Part shown: positions 1 to 12,800 of the stretch, piece after piece
How positions within the stretch are numbered: the stretch's first letter is position 1
Layout of the letters: the number at the start of each line of letters is the position of its first letter
DNA from: Anseranas semipalmata
Lineage: Eukaryota > Chordata > Aves > Anseriformes > Anseranatidae
Direction: 5' to 3'
Assembly (NCBI GenBank): GCA_013399115.1
Contig: VXAA01003327.1
Span: forward strand, 862,124 to 926,123
Length of the DNA stretch: 64,000 nucleotides
Program-made: the position numbers and the translations under genes
Notes under the pieces: generated by a model
Databases searched by the model: none
What the model saw: only the letters and a program-made list of their open reading frames with translations
What the model was told of the DNA's origin: nothing

Positions 1-3000
1 TCAGGACAGGGGAGTACGGCTGAAAACTAAGAATAAGCAGCAGATGTCAGTGACTCATTAAAATAACAAACTTGCATTTCTAATTTTGTCAATGTACTGT
101 GGCACTTTTGATGGTACAGATTAACCGCTGATGATCTTGTAGGATTTTTTATGCATGTGGCAGTGAGTTAAGGACATAGCTATGGCCTTCAGCCTGCGTT
201 ACTGCATCTATGGCTGTCTGCAAGGCAATACTGAAATATCGGTATTTAAGATTCAGAAATGCAGGAAATTTCTGTGAAACTACTAATCATGGTTGTGTAA
301 AACAGTAAGTTATCTTGGTAGGGAGTTCTTTATCTTGGCAGGGAATATTTTTCTAGCAAATCTGTGGCTTTTGACATTTTCATATGGCCTGTTCTGCATC
401 TTCTAACTCGAGCAAGCAGCTGCAATGGACATATGTCTTTATCGTGGATATGGTACCGACACTGAACGTTAGGTGTTTCCTCACAGCAGTAATCAGGAAG
501 ATGCGCAGCCAAGCAGTCATTTATCCCATTCCCTGTTTCATGAACGCAGGCATCTTAATTGTACTGGCAGAGCAGATGTGTGTGTTTTGTCAGCGCAACT
601 GTGTGTTTTTGATACTCTGTCTCCTCAGACTCTGCGAGGGCTCGTTTTTCTTAGCACTTTTTGCACTTAGAAGCACCTGGATCCTTACCCAGGCACCTCA
701 TGAAACCTTTTTTCTTATTCATTTTCCTAATTAACAGCCTGCATCTGCCACGTGTGCCTAATAACACTTACATCCTCGTGCAGGTATAAGGAGTCTCTCA
801 ACAGCCGTTATTTTTCCCTTTGCATCTTTAAAACGGTGTAATGAATTCCCTCCTGGTGAGACAATTTTCACTACAGAGCCTCGACCTCCACTGGGTCACG
901 CTGCGGGGTGCTGGTGTTCCCCCAGGATCCCCAGGGGGCTGCTGCTGGTCCCTGCCCACCACCTGATGAGAAGATGGAGCTGAGGGGCTTGGTGGCATCG
1001 CTGTCAGCTTTCGCCTTGCCCCGGGCACTCGCGTCACTCCCGGAGCACAACGACGCCTTGTGCCACATGGAATGACAAGCGGTTCTCTATTAGGAAAAAC
1101 AAGATGAAAATGCAGCTAATTAGAAGGCACGGGGCTGGTTGAACGCGTAATAAATGGCAGCCTACCAACAAAGATCATTGCTCTGGGTAGATAATCTGAT
1201 TAGTAAATATTTATTTCATTATAAGGTCTTTTTTTATGTTTTGATCCAAGTTCAGTCAATAATTCGGAGTGACCTGTTCAGCATTTTAAATTGGATCGGG
1301 AGGTTCTGCCATTTGAACCAGGGATGCCATAAACAAATAAGAGATTCTGAGTAATTGGAGGCAGTGCTACGAAATGCAATAGTATTTATTTAGCGAGTCT
1401 TCTCAGGGTGCCTGCTGTTTGATTAGGCAGTTTGTTTGCTTGAACTCCTAACTTGTTTAATCTTAAACTTTGAGAAGATACAAGAATATTGCACCCATCC
1501 CATGACAATAAAAAAACATTAACTCTTCAATTACTGTTGTGCAAGCGCCCATTTCACGGGTGCAGCTCACTAGCGTATCTTACAACCGAATGACAAGCAA
1601 ATTCTACTGTACCTGGACTCCTCAAACAGTGTAGCAAATGCTTTTTGCCCAGATATGCCTGGGCAAATCAGCTATTAAGAAGAAAGGGAAATCATATGAT
1701 TTTTATCAGTTTTACTCGTGCATTATATGTACCAAAATGAAGCAAACAAATCAGAACATCCTGATAGTTGCATTACAAGTAGGTATTGCACTGTCACTGC
1801 TCTCAGCCTCTGTGAACTCCTTAATGTAATGTTCAAGGTCTGCAGAAATAATAAAAGCATTTTTACATTGTCCAGTGGCAGTGTTTCGGATAAATGAATG
1901 CAGATTTAAAAGATGAGAGTTCAGTGCATTCTCCCACTGGAAGCTGTGGTTTTAGCTTTAAATTCAGAAAATGCTTAAGAGAACCTTATGAAATGTAATA
2001 AAGTTCTCCTTCCCCTAGCTCACACTCTCAATCTGAAATTGTATTGAGGGAATTTGAGTTTCAATAGTGTCCTTACGGAGCAGCTATGCTTATTACTTAG
2101 ATATTAGAGGTGCCCTGTTGATGTACAAGCATTTGAATTCCAAAGGGAAATAAAGTCTGTATTTTCAGCTTATTATTGTACAACATTGTAGGCACTCCTC
2201 AGTAAGTGTCTGAGAAAAATTGTTCTTTTTCCCTTCTAACTTTCACCACCTAACGTGTTCTCTTGGCTTCCTACCTCTGCGGCGAACGAAAACATCAGCT
2301 TAAATTTCCAATTCCCTAGTAAGAAGTTATGTACATTATAACACTATTATAGTTAATGTTGTTTATGTGCTTAATTCCTTGCGCTAACAGTGGTGGCCAC
2401 AGTTTGAGATCACCGTGCCACCTAGGTGCTTGAGGAAAGCACTAAAATTACCCAGGAGCAGGCTGAGAGCCAGGCAGTGTGTCCTCTCTTGTTTGGTCTC
2501 CTCCAACACCGACTTCTAACATCCTGATAAGTTTGCCTTGTAAATACAAGTATACGCCAGCTAGCATAGCTGTAGGACAGCTCACTACAGAAGCCAAAAC
2601 AAAGCTGTACAGCAGGCACACAGATGCGCTGGGAAGGAGCTGCTCGGGGTAACAAATCCTTGTCACATCCCTCCCAATCTCATTTTCACTCGCATACGCT
2701 CCTGCAGCGTTGCGGGAATGCGCTTGCATACAGCCTGGCTCGTGAACCCGAATCCCAGGTGTGATTCCTCCCACCCCGTGCGCTAGAAATGAAAAAAAAA
2801 AAAAAAAAAAAGAGGAGCAGAGCAAAGCAAAGAAAAAGCTCTCGGCTCTCTGTGCTCGCCGCATGAACTGGAGCATGGAGGAGGGTGCTCCGGGCAAACA
2901 GCAGCTCCGAGTTAACCGCTGGGTCAACGTGGAGGGCCAGGAGCTGGTCAGTGGGCTCCCGCCTGGAACTGAGTCAATACGTGCTGTCTTTTGCAATGGA

Positions 3001-5830
3001 GAGGATTATTTATAAATGATGCATGAAGGGATTTTGAGGTCTGTGAAGGCAGCGCCGTGGCAGGATCTGAAAATGCTTGAAGGTATTCATTCAGCCAAGC
3101 TCCTTGGCCAAGTTTTCCCAAGCCCAAAATAAGCCCAAAAAATGAGAGGGAGTGCAAGAGTTCTGTTGGGTTTTGAAAGAACTTTCTCCGCTTCCAGTTT
3201 CTGTTGGAGGAAGGTACGCACAGCCTGAAAATGAAGAACTTGAGCCGCGCTGTCTGTCAGGGCAGCTTCTATTCTGCATTTTGTTTATTCCTGTCCCTGG
3301 CAAGTACAGAAATCTTGCTACTAAATAAAAACTGAGAGCAGGATTTGCCCAGCTGAAATCAGAGCTTTGGTGTTGGCTTCAGTCAGGCTGGTAAGAGTTG
3401 TGCACACACAAGGATTTTAGTTTAGAGCTTCCTAAGGCCAGCTCTGGCACTTTTGTACATAGCTAGCCTACTTTGTAATTCATTATGTCTATTTAAGCTA
3501 TATTTTAACTGTAAATTTGGGTGGCTTAGTCCCAGGGATTCAAGACTGTTTGACAAAAGGCTCTGTATTTTAAATTACATCTGTAAAGTAGTAGTCTTGT
3601 CCCACTTATGTGAGTTGTCACCAACCTTAAAATTGTCATTTTCTCTCCATGTTCCAATTATTCAACTATAGCAAAAATTGTCTGTCTTGCAGAGAAACAG
3701 AGTATAAAACTCATCAAACTGCACGCATTTAGCGTATTATCCTTGTATTAATTCCTAGTAGAAATCAGCAGACTTTGTTTTTCCATATATATCCTGGTGT
3801 TACTGCTGAAACTGGGAGCCCCTGTTCCCCCAGAGAAGGTCTGCTAAATTTTAGACTGTTAAAAATTATGTAAAAAGCCTTTTAACACAAAGAGGATTAA
3901 AAACAAAGATACCATTTGCTGTGCTACTACAAACACAACTCAAAATTGAAGCTCAGGTGTTTACCTTCTGGGTTTTGAACCTTCAGTGATCAGGTTTTTC
4001 TCAACCAAAACAGTTAGAAATCACTGATGAAAGCCATATTCCTCGTTACTCATAGACCACCAAGAGCTAGGACACAAACTACCACAGGACAGGAGATAGA
4101 GAGAAGATTATTATAGCTGGCAGTATGGTAATGATTTCAATTTTTTGGACCATATCTTTTGAGAGTCTGAAAAAGTACTGTATTAAAAAATAAACATTTT
4201 TTTTGGCAAACATGAAGCTGGCAGTACAGGAGAAGTCCGATTTTATCACTGCTGTACCAGCTGTGCAAGTCTTCGTTTTCAGTGATTTTATTTTGATTGA
4301 GGGAGGGAAGGTAGCATGGATTTTGGACTGGCTTCTCATTGCAGGAGTTCATTTGTATCAGGAGTCCCCCACCCTGCAGTACCACCTGATTCCCTTCAAC
4401 GTCTCTGCCATTTTTTTGCAATTTAGTGTATTCCAGGAAGAGGGAAGGGTGTGTTTGGCTGTTGGTGAAATTCTTCTGTGAAATTAAAAATGCAAGTCAC
4501 TCTTGCATCACCTGCTAAGAAAGTTGTCTTGCCTGAGCTGTTCTCGTGCTAGCATGTGTGCATGTTTTAGGGCTCAGACTTTTAATTTGTCTGGTTTTTG
4601 AGCTCAGAAAAAACCCTGCTGCTGTTGGATACCCTGTTCCTATTGGATGTATTGACTGGTATGGTTGGATCTGCTTGTCAGTTGAAATATAAAATCCTGG
4701 TTCCATTTGTGTTCCTGTACATCCTTTCTCTTCTCTTTTTTCCCCCTCCAACATGGATACTTTTAGCCCAAGAGCTCTAATTAGTACAGCTCAATTACAC
4801 TTCTTTTCCCCTTTTTCTTTGCATTGCTGCTCTTGGGCAGTACCCATCCAAAACTCTGTGTAAGGACAATACCCTCAGCTTAGTAGCTGTCTTCTGCTGC
4901 CAGACAGCAGTTGGGCCAAGGTTGTTCCCACCCTCCAAAAGGTAGGAAAGTTCCCAGCCCCTGCTCCTTGTGTGACCAAAAAGCCTTTCTCCCCTCTTCT
5001 CCCTCCTCCAAACATCCAGTCCCAGCTGTACCAGGAGGACAAGGAAAGTCACTCTTGGGTTGTAATGTGTTTTAGGTCTTCCTTACATTGCAGGATACAA
5101 GAACCATAATAATTTCTCTCCATGTTAAATATTGATTTATTCTTTTCCATGGCACGTTTATGCAAAGCTTCGTGCTGTCAAGTTTCCGCCATCACTCTGT
5201 GTGTGCGCCCATGTTCACCTACCAATACTCAGTAATATCGGACGTCCTGTCAATTCCCTGTATTGACACTGAAGTGGGCCATGCATTTGAAATTGCCTAT
5301 CGACATTTAGGAATTGCCTGTGTCAGTGAGAAAGCTCCTCATATAGGAAGGAAAAGCCCATCCAAATAAACAAAAAGTCCCTCTGTGATGCATAGCCTTC
5401 GAGGCTGAAATGTAGACAAGAACGAACACACACTTTTTTACCCTAAAGAACCGTTCCTTGCCAAGCCTGTAGTACACAAATCACTGGGACGGATTGATGG
5501 CTGGAGGTTACTTTGTGAGGTCTTTCACCCTTGGTTTCATGGATTGTTTAAAAGCAGCACAGAAGCAGGGCTGCCCCATGACGGGGCACGGCTCCACGTG
5601 GCGAAGGAGCCCCCCGCTTCCTACAGCTCGGCTGCCATCGGCACCGCGTCAGGCCTTGTCGTAAATCCAGCGAGTTCTGGAAGCTGCTTTTCAGAGGGCT
5701 GGCAGGGAGTTTGCTGAAAAGAAGTAGCTGCACACATAACTTCTTGGAAGAAGTGGGTGGTCTGACTGGAGGCTGAGGAGTCGGCAAGCAATCCCCAGCA
5801 CTTGTTACACGTCGTGCTGCTGGCCTCCAC
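1..5830. other. Intronic sequence, no gene seen
   Basis: Mostly unique, AT-rich sequence. A GC/CpG-richer patch lies at about 870-1060, and a mixed patch with several CpGs lies around 2680-2960, just after which the sequence returns to AT-rich. The A20 run at 2792-2811 is listed separately. Open frames of 60-180 codons here overlap on both strands and show no domain I recognise. Confidence 0.6.
2792..2811. repeat. Poly(A) tract, A20
   Basis: Twenty consecutive A residues, preceded by G at 2791 and followed by a purine-rich AG stretch. I see no identifiable retroposed sequence upstream, so this is treated as a homopolymer microsatellite. Confidence 0.95.
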
Positions 5831-5879
5831 GACCTTGGGCAAACAGCTTAACCTCGCACAGTGTTCTCCTCCTCTGCAA
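5831..5879 (+). repeat. Possible MIR/CORE-SINE fragment
   Basis: The stretch containing GACCTTGGGCAA, a CTTAACCTC block and a TTCTCCTCCTCTGCAA block resembles the conserved core of MIR-type SINEs (gaccttgggcaa...cttaacctct...tttcctcatctgtaaa). Such relics occur in bird genomes. The match is short and diverged, and a chance resemblance is possible. Confidence 0.4.
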
Positions 5880-7950
5880 GCGCCCGTTGCTTTTAACATG
5901 GAAAGTGTTTTGCTGTCTTCATAAATGAACCTGATCCTGGCATGGACACCAGGAATCATGTCTTAATCTCCCTGTAAGGTTGCAGGGTCAGGGCTGAAGG
6001 TCCCACTGGCCATGCTGTTGGGGCAGTCCCCTGCGGGCACTCAGAGGGAACCTGTAGCTCAGTGGGATTGTGCTGAGGCTCCTCACTTCTGCCGGTTATT
6101 GTTCAGGGAGAGGGCAATTCGCAGCATATGGGGTCTGGCTGGGGCAGTGTGTATCCTTGCACACACATTTTGAAGCATACTGAGATGTCGCTATCTCCTT
6201 TCACAATGGCAGAGCTCCAGGAAGCAACACACTGTCCTTCTGTCTGTCTCGTGTGGGTGATACTAACCCATCAGCACCCACTGCACCATCACTCATAATA
6301 CACTTCTCCATTCCTGCTTGTGCAGTTCCCAGATGGTGCTTGCTGTCATGGCTCCACCTTTGGCTAGGTGTACCATGAGGCACCAGAATAGCCCTGATTC
6401 TGCAGAACAGGGCAACAGGGCTGTGGAGACCACCCACATCTGCTGCTTGGCCTCTTGTACCCCCTTTCCCTTGAGTAAAGGGTGACCATAAATAGCTGCC
6501 CTGGAGTCCTTACCATTACAAGGAGTTCCAAACTGCACTAGGGCTTTTGGTGGGATCCATGTTCCCATGTGGTATCCCATCCATGGTGGCTACAGCTTCA
6601 TGAATAGCAAAGCCTACAAGGCCGTCATCATGGAGGACTTGGGGTGGTGGTCACCCATCACGCGCTTGGCTTGTGGGTGACAGCAGGTCTGTATCGAGCG
6701 CCACAGACAGCATCAGCCACCACTTCAGTCTTGTCATGCTGACCTCCCCAGTCTCTCCTCCAATTCTGCCCTCTGATCATAATTCCTTTTAATAGTTTCT
6801 TTCCTAACTTCCCTCTGTTAATAGCTTCATACTTGTATTTTACATTTTCCAATTATGTCCTATTCATTGTTGAAACTCCTTTGTGTTATGTATTCAAAGA
6901 GAAATGCCTCTGTCTATGAAATGCCTTCTGCCTGCAAACACCCCATTTCCCTTAAGACTTCCAGCAATGATCTCTGAAAATATCCACACCACTTCACGGA
7001 GAGCTTGTCTCTGGTGTATTCAGATGTCAAACTGCTTGTGTCTTGGCTTGGAGCAGACACTCTCATTTGTGTGCAAAGCCCTACCGTGCACATGGGACAC
7101 TTCTCAATAAATAATAGCACCGGATTCATCTGCTGCATCCCATAGTAAAATCGGAAAATAAAACCAAACTTTTCGTGGTTGAGGACTGTCTCTTCTCTCT
7201 CTCTTCCCTGCATTTCAAATTATTTTTCCTGGCGTTTCCATTAAGCTTTTGTGATCACATTCTTCAGTGGGTGAGAGCCACCCCTTGCACCAAATTGGGC
7301 AAACAATCAGCGAAAGATTTCCTGTGGGGAATCTTCCTGATGAAGGTGGAATTTCTTCTGCGGGAGATGGCATTATGGTCTCTAGTGCCACTTTCTTCTT
7401 CTAATTCTGAAGGCTGGGTGAGACGGAGGGTGAGGTCAGGAGCTGAAGGCTGATGCACCTTGCCTGTGCTGGACCCACCATGGACATGGAGGATTATACT
7501 TCATCCCCACAAGGAAGGGAAGGACCTGTCCTTCTCCCATGTGGAGCTGGGCCAAGCAGGGCTAAACATCACTTCCCCCCCTGTTTTTCTGTGCCATGCT
7601 CATCACTGCCACGTCCAAAATCCTTGCAGCAGGGCATCGAGCAGTGCAGCAACCCATCGTCCACGTGCCATTTGCTTCCTCCTCTCCTCCCGCCTGGCTC
7701 CCTGCTGTAACCCTTTTCTGCTCTTTGAGCTGTATACTGGGTTTTTGCCTAATTTGGGTAAAAGCAAGCAAAACAGGGGCTTTTAGGAACTGGGGAAGCT
7801 GTTGCAATGAAATGGGGGGTGTTGTGGAAAACAGCAGGGCAACACCATGGCAGTATCAGGGGAGTGTAAGCCTCAGTGGCAGCAGACAGCCTGCTGGTCC
7901 ATGTCCCCGGAAGAAAAGCAGAACAGAGCAATGAGAGTGAATGTGCCCCG

Positions 7951-7986
7951 TGCTTATTTTAATATGCACCATGCTTATTTTAATAT
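7951..7986 (+). repeat. 15-bp direct repeat with 21-bp period
   Basis: TGCTTATTTTAATAT occurs at 7951-7965 and again at 7972-7986, separated by six bases. It looks like a local duplication. Confidence 0.9.
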
Positions 7987-8230
7987 AAGTGACTGTATTT
8001 GTAGGGACGATGTGTGTGGAAGTAAAGAGGGATCCAAGGGGGCTTGAAGGGAGGGCCATTACAAACCTGCACGACTGTGTTGTGTTGCTCCCTGCGTATT
8101 TCACCATCCTGCCTTTCTGCCTGGCAGCCCCGTTCTTCTTGAACAAGCAGGATATTTAGATACATGAATTCTCAGAGAGGAGAATTTTTAAGATGGCACA
8201 GTGTAAACAACAACTAATCTGTGAGGTGAC

Positions 8231-8255
8231 CCACCACCACCACCACCACCACCCC
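8231..8255 (+). repeat. (CAC)n trinucleotide microsatellite
   Basis: An uninterrupted run of CAC/ACC triplets, about eight units. It would read as polyhistidine in one frame, but nothing suggests it is translated. Confidence 0.93.
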
Positions 8256-9860
8256 CTGCGGGCTCTGGGTCTGATCATGCTCATGTACGTGTCTGCACAT
8301 CGCACCCCCTCTGCTCGAGAGCCACCCCAGGATTGTCATGTAAAGGAATCCCGCTCTTGCACAGGAGCTGATTGCAAAACAAACCCATGCTATCCCGACC
8401 TGCGTTTTGCACAGTTGATTTGTTTAAAATTAGGGCTTGACGGATAATTGATCTGTCAGACTGCCACATTGGAAAAAATCATCACCATTGTCATTTTAAA
8501 TGCTCATAGTTGACCAAGCAGCAGTGGGTTTGTTTCTTCCGATCGAAACAGCAGCAGCAAAATGGAGGGGGGAGAAAAAGGTAAAGTGAGAATGAGGTTT
8601 TGGTGTCCAGTGAAGCAGCCCACTGCACTCAGAGTGAAGCATTAGCCCTGGAAGAAAAGTGAGGGAGAGAAGGGAGAACTGCACGGAGCTGGGGAGAGAT
8701 GGTGGTAGCCTTGTGCTCCGGGTCTGCACCGACTGGGGCTGCGATGCCTTCCCTGGCCAGGACAGCCCAGACCAGTCGCCCCTGTGCACCCACTTGTGCT
8801 GGTACAGGGGTGTCCCCACCGTGGTGTCACTCACACTTTCCTATTCTCTTTCCTCATGAATAGTTAAAATATTTCAGGCTGCACCGGGTGAGTTCCAGCC
8901 GCGCCGGAGTTAGGGCATCCTCCTGAAAAGCCGAGGGCTTGACTTGCATCCCCCCCTGGACCAGGCTGCGGCAAGACTCGAGTCTGTCTCCTGCCTCCCA
9001 AGGGGACTGTATTGCAGCTGGTTTCTCTAAATCTGTCCCTTTTCGCATCAGCTCTGCTGTACACCATAATACACACAGTGTGCTGTACGTATATATGTCA
9101 CCCGACGGCAGGAAGTAGAAATCACTGCAAGTCTGTTCTTGCGACTCCCCAAAATAGAGCAGTGGGGCATTAATGAAGATGGAAAATTAAAATAGTCAGA
9201 AATAGCCCAATCAGCTTGATCTTTCCCTGACTTTTTGGAGAAGAAAGCAGTGAGAAGCTGGGAAGCTGGCAGGGATGGCATTCCACTGCCAGCATCCTTG
9301 GAGGGATGAGACCTGACCAAGGTCAGAATCCAGCGGGGTACAAGAGGCACAGGCAGCCCGGCAGGATATGGAGTGAGAGTGGTCAGCTGGGTATCCTGGG
9401 CATAAATTGTAGTTGGCACTTTAATAATCTCGCAGCCCTTGCTTTGGCAGGCTGATAGATTTTTTCAGAATCAGGAGGACATTTGAAAAATGTATTTTCT
9501 TGGCTAGATTTTAATTTGGGGGCCTGTCAACCTTGGCACTGTCCTTTCTTTTAAAGCAAGGTCACCGTGACGTTCTCAGCCTGTGGAATACATACGTCTC
9601 CCAGGGATTTAAATCTTTGAGAAATAATATAATTCATGATGTTGTAAATATCTTCAGGTTTGCCAGTTCTTGTGATTTCATTACAAGTTCTGCGGTGTTG
9701 TGTGTTTTGGAAAGAGGAAGAGAGCATGATGGTTGTTGCGTTTTTTTTTTCATTTGGCTTCAAAACCTCAGCTGTGAGTGTGAAGTTATGGTGGAATGTT
9801 ATTCTTTTCCTCATGGCTAAAACCAAGGATCTATTAGAAGTGTCCCAAACGTATTGTTGG

Positions 9861-9881
9861 TTTTTTTTTTTTCTTTTTTTT
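9861..9881 (+). repeat. Poly(T) tract with one C
   Basis: T12, a single C, then T8. It accounts for the runs of F or K in the chance open frames that cross it. Confidence 0.9.
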
Positions 9882-12800
9882 CTTAATAGTGAGGACAAGA
9901 AGTTGCAGATGCTCAGACATATATTCCCATTGCTCAGGATCTGTATGGGCTCGTCACCTTTGGCTATGTCACAAGGGCTGAAGCCAATCCTCCCAAATAG
10001 CTGTGCTCTTCTTTCCATATTTGGGGACAGGTAGACATTCGATTGCATATAAATCCAAACCATTCTTACTGCATTTCAGCAATGTGATTTGCCTTCCTCA
10101 TACAAATTTCGGCTCAGAGCTGCAGCTGGGTGCCTCAGTGGGAGCAGCCCAGTTAGCCATGTCTCTGGTTAGTCTGGCAGGTACGATGAAGGCTGCTTTC
10201 TGTGGATTTTTTTTCCCAGGAATTGTGGTGGAGTCTCCTGCTGCTTTGCATAGAGCTCCCTGTGATCAGGTGTTTGATTTATCCCGGTCTTTCAGCATTA
10301 ATAATCTTCTTTGCCTCTCATTTAGCATCTCTGGCAAAATTAGAACTCTTCATGCGAAGAAAGATTGTTTGTATTAATAACAAAAATAGCAGTAGTAAGT
10401 CTCGGTGCCTTCACTGATGCAGTGCAACAGCTGTACCTAGCTGGAATAGTATCCACTTGAGACTGCCCTTTGCCTTTTACCTTTAGGCTTTTATAGAAGC
10501 ATGTCAATTTTCTTCTTCTCCCAGACATTAACCTTTAGTGAGAAACAAGGTCGGAGGGGTTAGGAATCGAGATAGCTAATCTTTGCTGTTCTTTCCTTGT
10601 CGAACAAGGCTGCAATGTCCTAAAGAAATCCAGTGAATGAAGCACGTTGCTCTCCTTGGTCTCTTTGCTCCCTGCCTAAAATCAGATTAAAAAAATAAGT
10701 CAATAAATAGTCTTTCGTTGCTGTCTCCATGTCGTATTTTTAAATTTCATTATGTAATAATTTCTTTCTCCACTTCCCTTTTCTGCGATTTGGTCTTCTA
10801 TACAGGAGGATTGTCACCATCATGACAGAGCCATTGTCCTACGAAGCCATTTTAATAGGCTGTTTTTTTAATGACTCCTGTGAGCAGAACAAGTGAGCTT
10901 AATGCTGATAACTTCTGCTTTATGTCAGGATTTACGTATAGATCATGGCAGAAATTTTATTTTCACATTTCTGCAAAATCAAATAATTTCCCACTCAAGG
11001 TGCATAGAGATTTCTTAAAGGCATGTGAAAACTATAGGGCTCTGAAAACCACAGTGTGCTGTAGCAGGTGAGTAACAGAAAAATGGGCAGTTTTCCTTCT
11101 GGCAGTTTTACAATGTGTCCAGTTTAACAAGTGTAAATATTCGCCAGCATTTTACAAGTAACATCAGATCTAATAGATGCTATTTAAAGTTGCTAAACAT
11201 TAGGCATTGTGTTATTCAACTGATCTTCTGAAAATATGTTCATCTTTTCTTGTAATTAATCTCATTAAAAAGTCTTTAGCTGGTATGGAGAAATAATGGA
11301 TCTTTAATGTTTTGTTTGATATTGAAAGCAGGTTTTATAGTGAGACATTAAAAAGTGGTTTTAATGTGCGCTCAGCATGCGTGGGTACTCGCAATCAGTG
11401 ATTCCTAATGGAAATGTGATCAAAACGGCAGCTTAGGCCAGAAAACTGCACGAGAGAGGTGCTGGGGGAGGACGGGTACCACTGGGGACCAGCATCCTCC
11501 TGCTCCGAAGAGAGCAGCCCCAGGGAAGCAGCACGTCTCTGGTGCTGGTGCTCGACAGCTCAGGAGGCCACATGTCCCCTGTCACCGATGTGTCATCCTG
11601 TTCTATGAGAACAAAATCTGTCTTCCAAGCTTTCCTGGTTTTCCAGTGTTTTTCGTAATTCAACAAAATTCTATCAATCCGTGATCTGAAATCTTCCTGT
11701 TTACAAAGCAAATCTCGAAGTTCAGCTGCGAGCCAAATAAAATTAGCCACTAAATGCCTCTGAAATGTCTTGTAATCACTTGAAACAGCTCGGCTGGGTC
11801 TCGGTCAAGCAGATGGATCTCACTCTTCTGTGGATCTTGCTCAAAGTTTCCCTGTCTGTTTTGGAAACATGAACCACCTATGACGAGTATCCAGATGCCT
11901 GCAGGATCCTATTATAAACGACTGTGATCCATCCCGTTCCCTAAAGAGGTGGTGTGAGCAAATCGTAAGTTTTCAAGCTAGCGAATCAAGTTGATAAAAA
12001 AGCAAATACTTGGTGTGATGGGAAACCTTTCACTGAACAGAGTTTAAAGTTGCTTCATGGTTGTTTTCTGTCGTTGGCTCCACTGTATTGAGCCGAAGAC
12101 AAGGCTCTGTGTGGCTGGCCCACGCACGATGAGAAGGCATGGGGATGGCACCGTGCGCCAAGTGTTTCCAAAAACCGAGGCAGTTTTCAAGTTGAGCCTG
12201 ATGCCAGTCAATTGCCCAGTTTATTGGTGCAATGCAATTGTGTAGATAGAAGTGGAAATAGGAAAAACAACAACAACAAAACAGCATATACACAAATGTG
12301 AAAAGGGAGCTCGCTGGCTGGAAAATGATACTGAAAGAGGAGCTTTAATCTTTTGGTGACAGATACAGCTAAGCTCCTTGGCAGGGTTTTGAATTGTCTT
12401 TGGAGGAGACCTTCAGAGAGACGTGCATACAGCAGGGGTGGGCTGTGCTGCCTTTGTGGGCACCACCTTTGTGGGCGCTCCTGGAGTTCCCTCCAGCTTT
12501 CTGCTTGTTCTGTTTTCTGATAACACTTTGCAATCTGCGCTCGTATCTTCCCAGATCAATAGCCTGTAATGGAAGAGCTTTGGCATTGCGTGAGCTTAGT
12601 CCTCGTGTCCTGCTGAAGACATCTACTTGTAATTCTTAACATAGTTATTGACAAATGCTATCTGAACACGGAATAAAGAAATACACCTGGCAATTATGAC
12701 AACGGGATTCTTATGTCTGCTCTTTCTAACCTTTAAATTTCCTTACAAAAATCATTATGGACTTTCATTGTCATTTTAAGCAGCTGGGAGTTTGGGTAGA

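Noticed and set aside
6055..6066. TAGCTCAGTGGG, a perfect match to a tRNA A-box
   Set aside because: No convincing B-box (GGTTCGAATCC type) or cloverleaf follows at the right distance, so neither a tRNA nor a tRNA-derived SINE is supported.
8193..8447. Open frame with a histidine run
   Set aside because: The histidines come from the CAC microsatellite; nothing else suggests translation.
9551..10063. 170-codon minus-strand open frame
   Set aside because: It crosses a poly(T) tract giving a run of lysines and shows no domain; chance is the better explanation.
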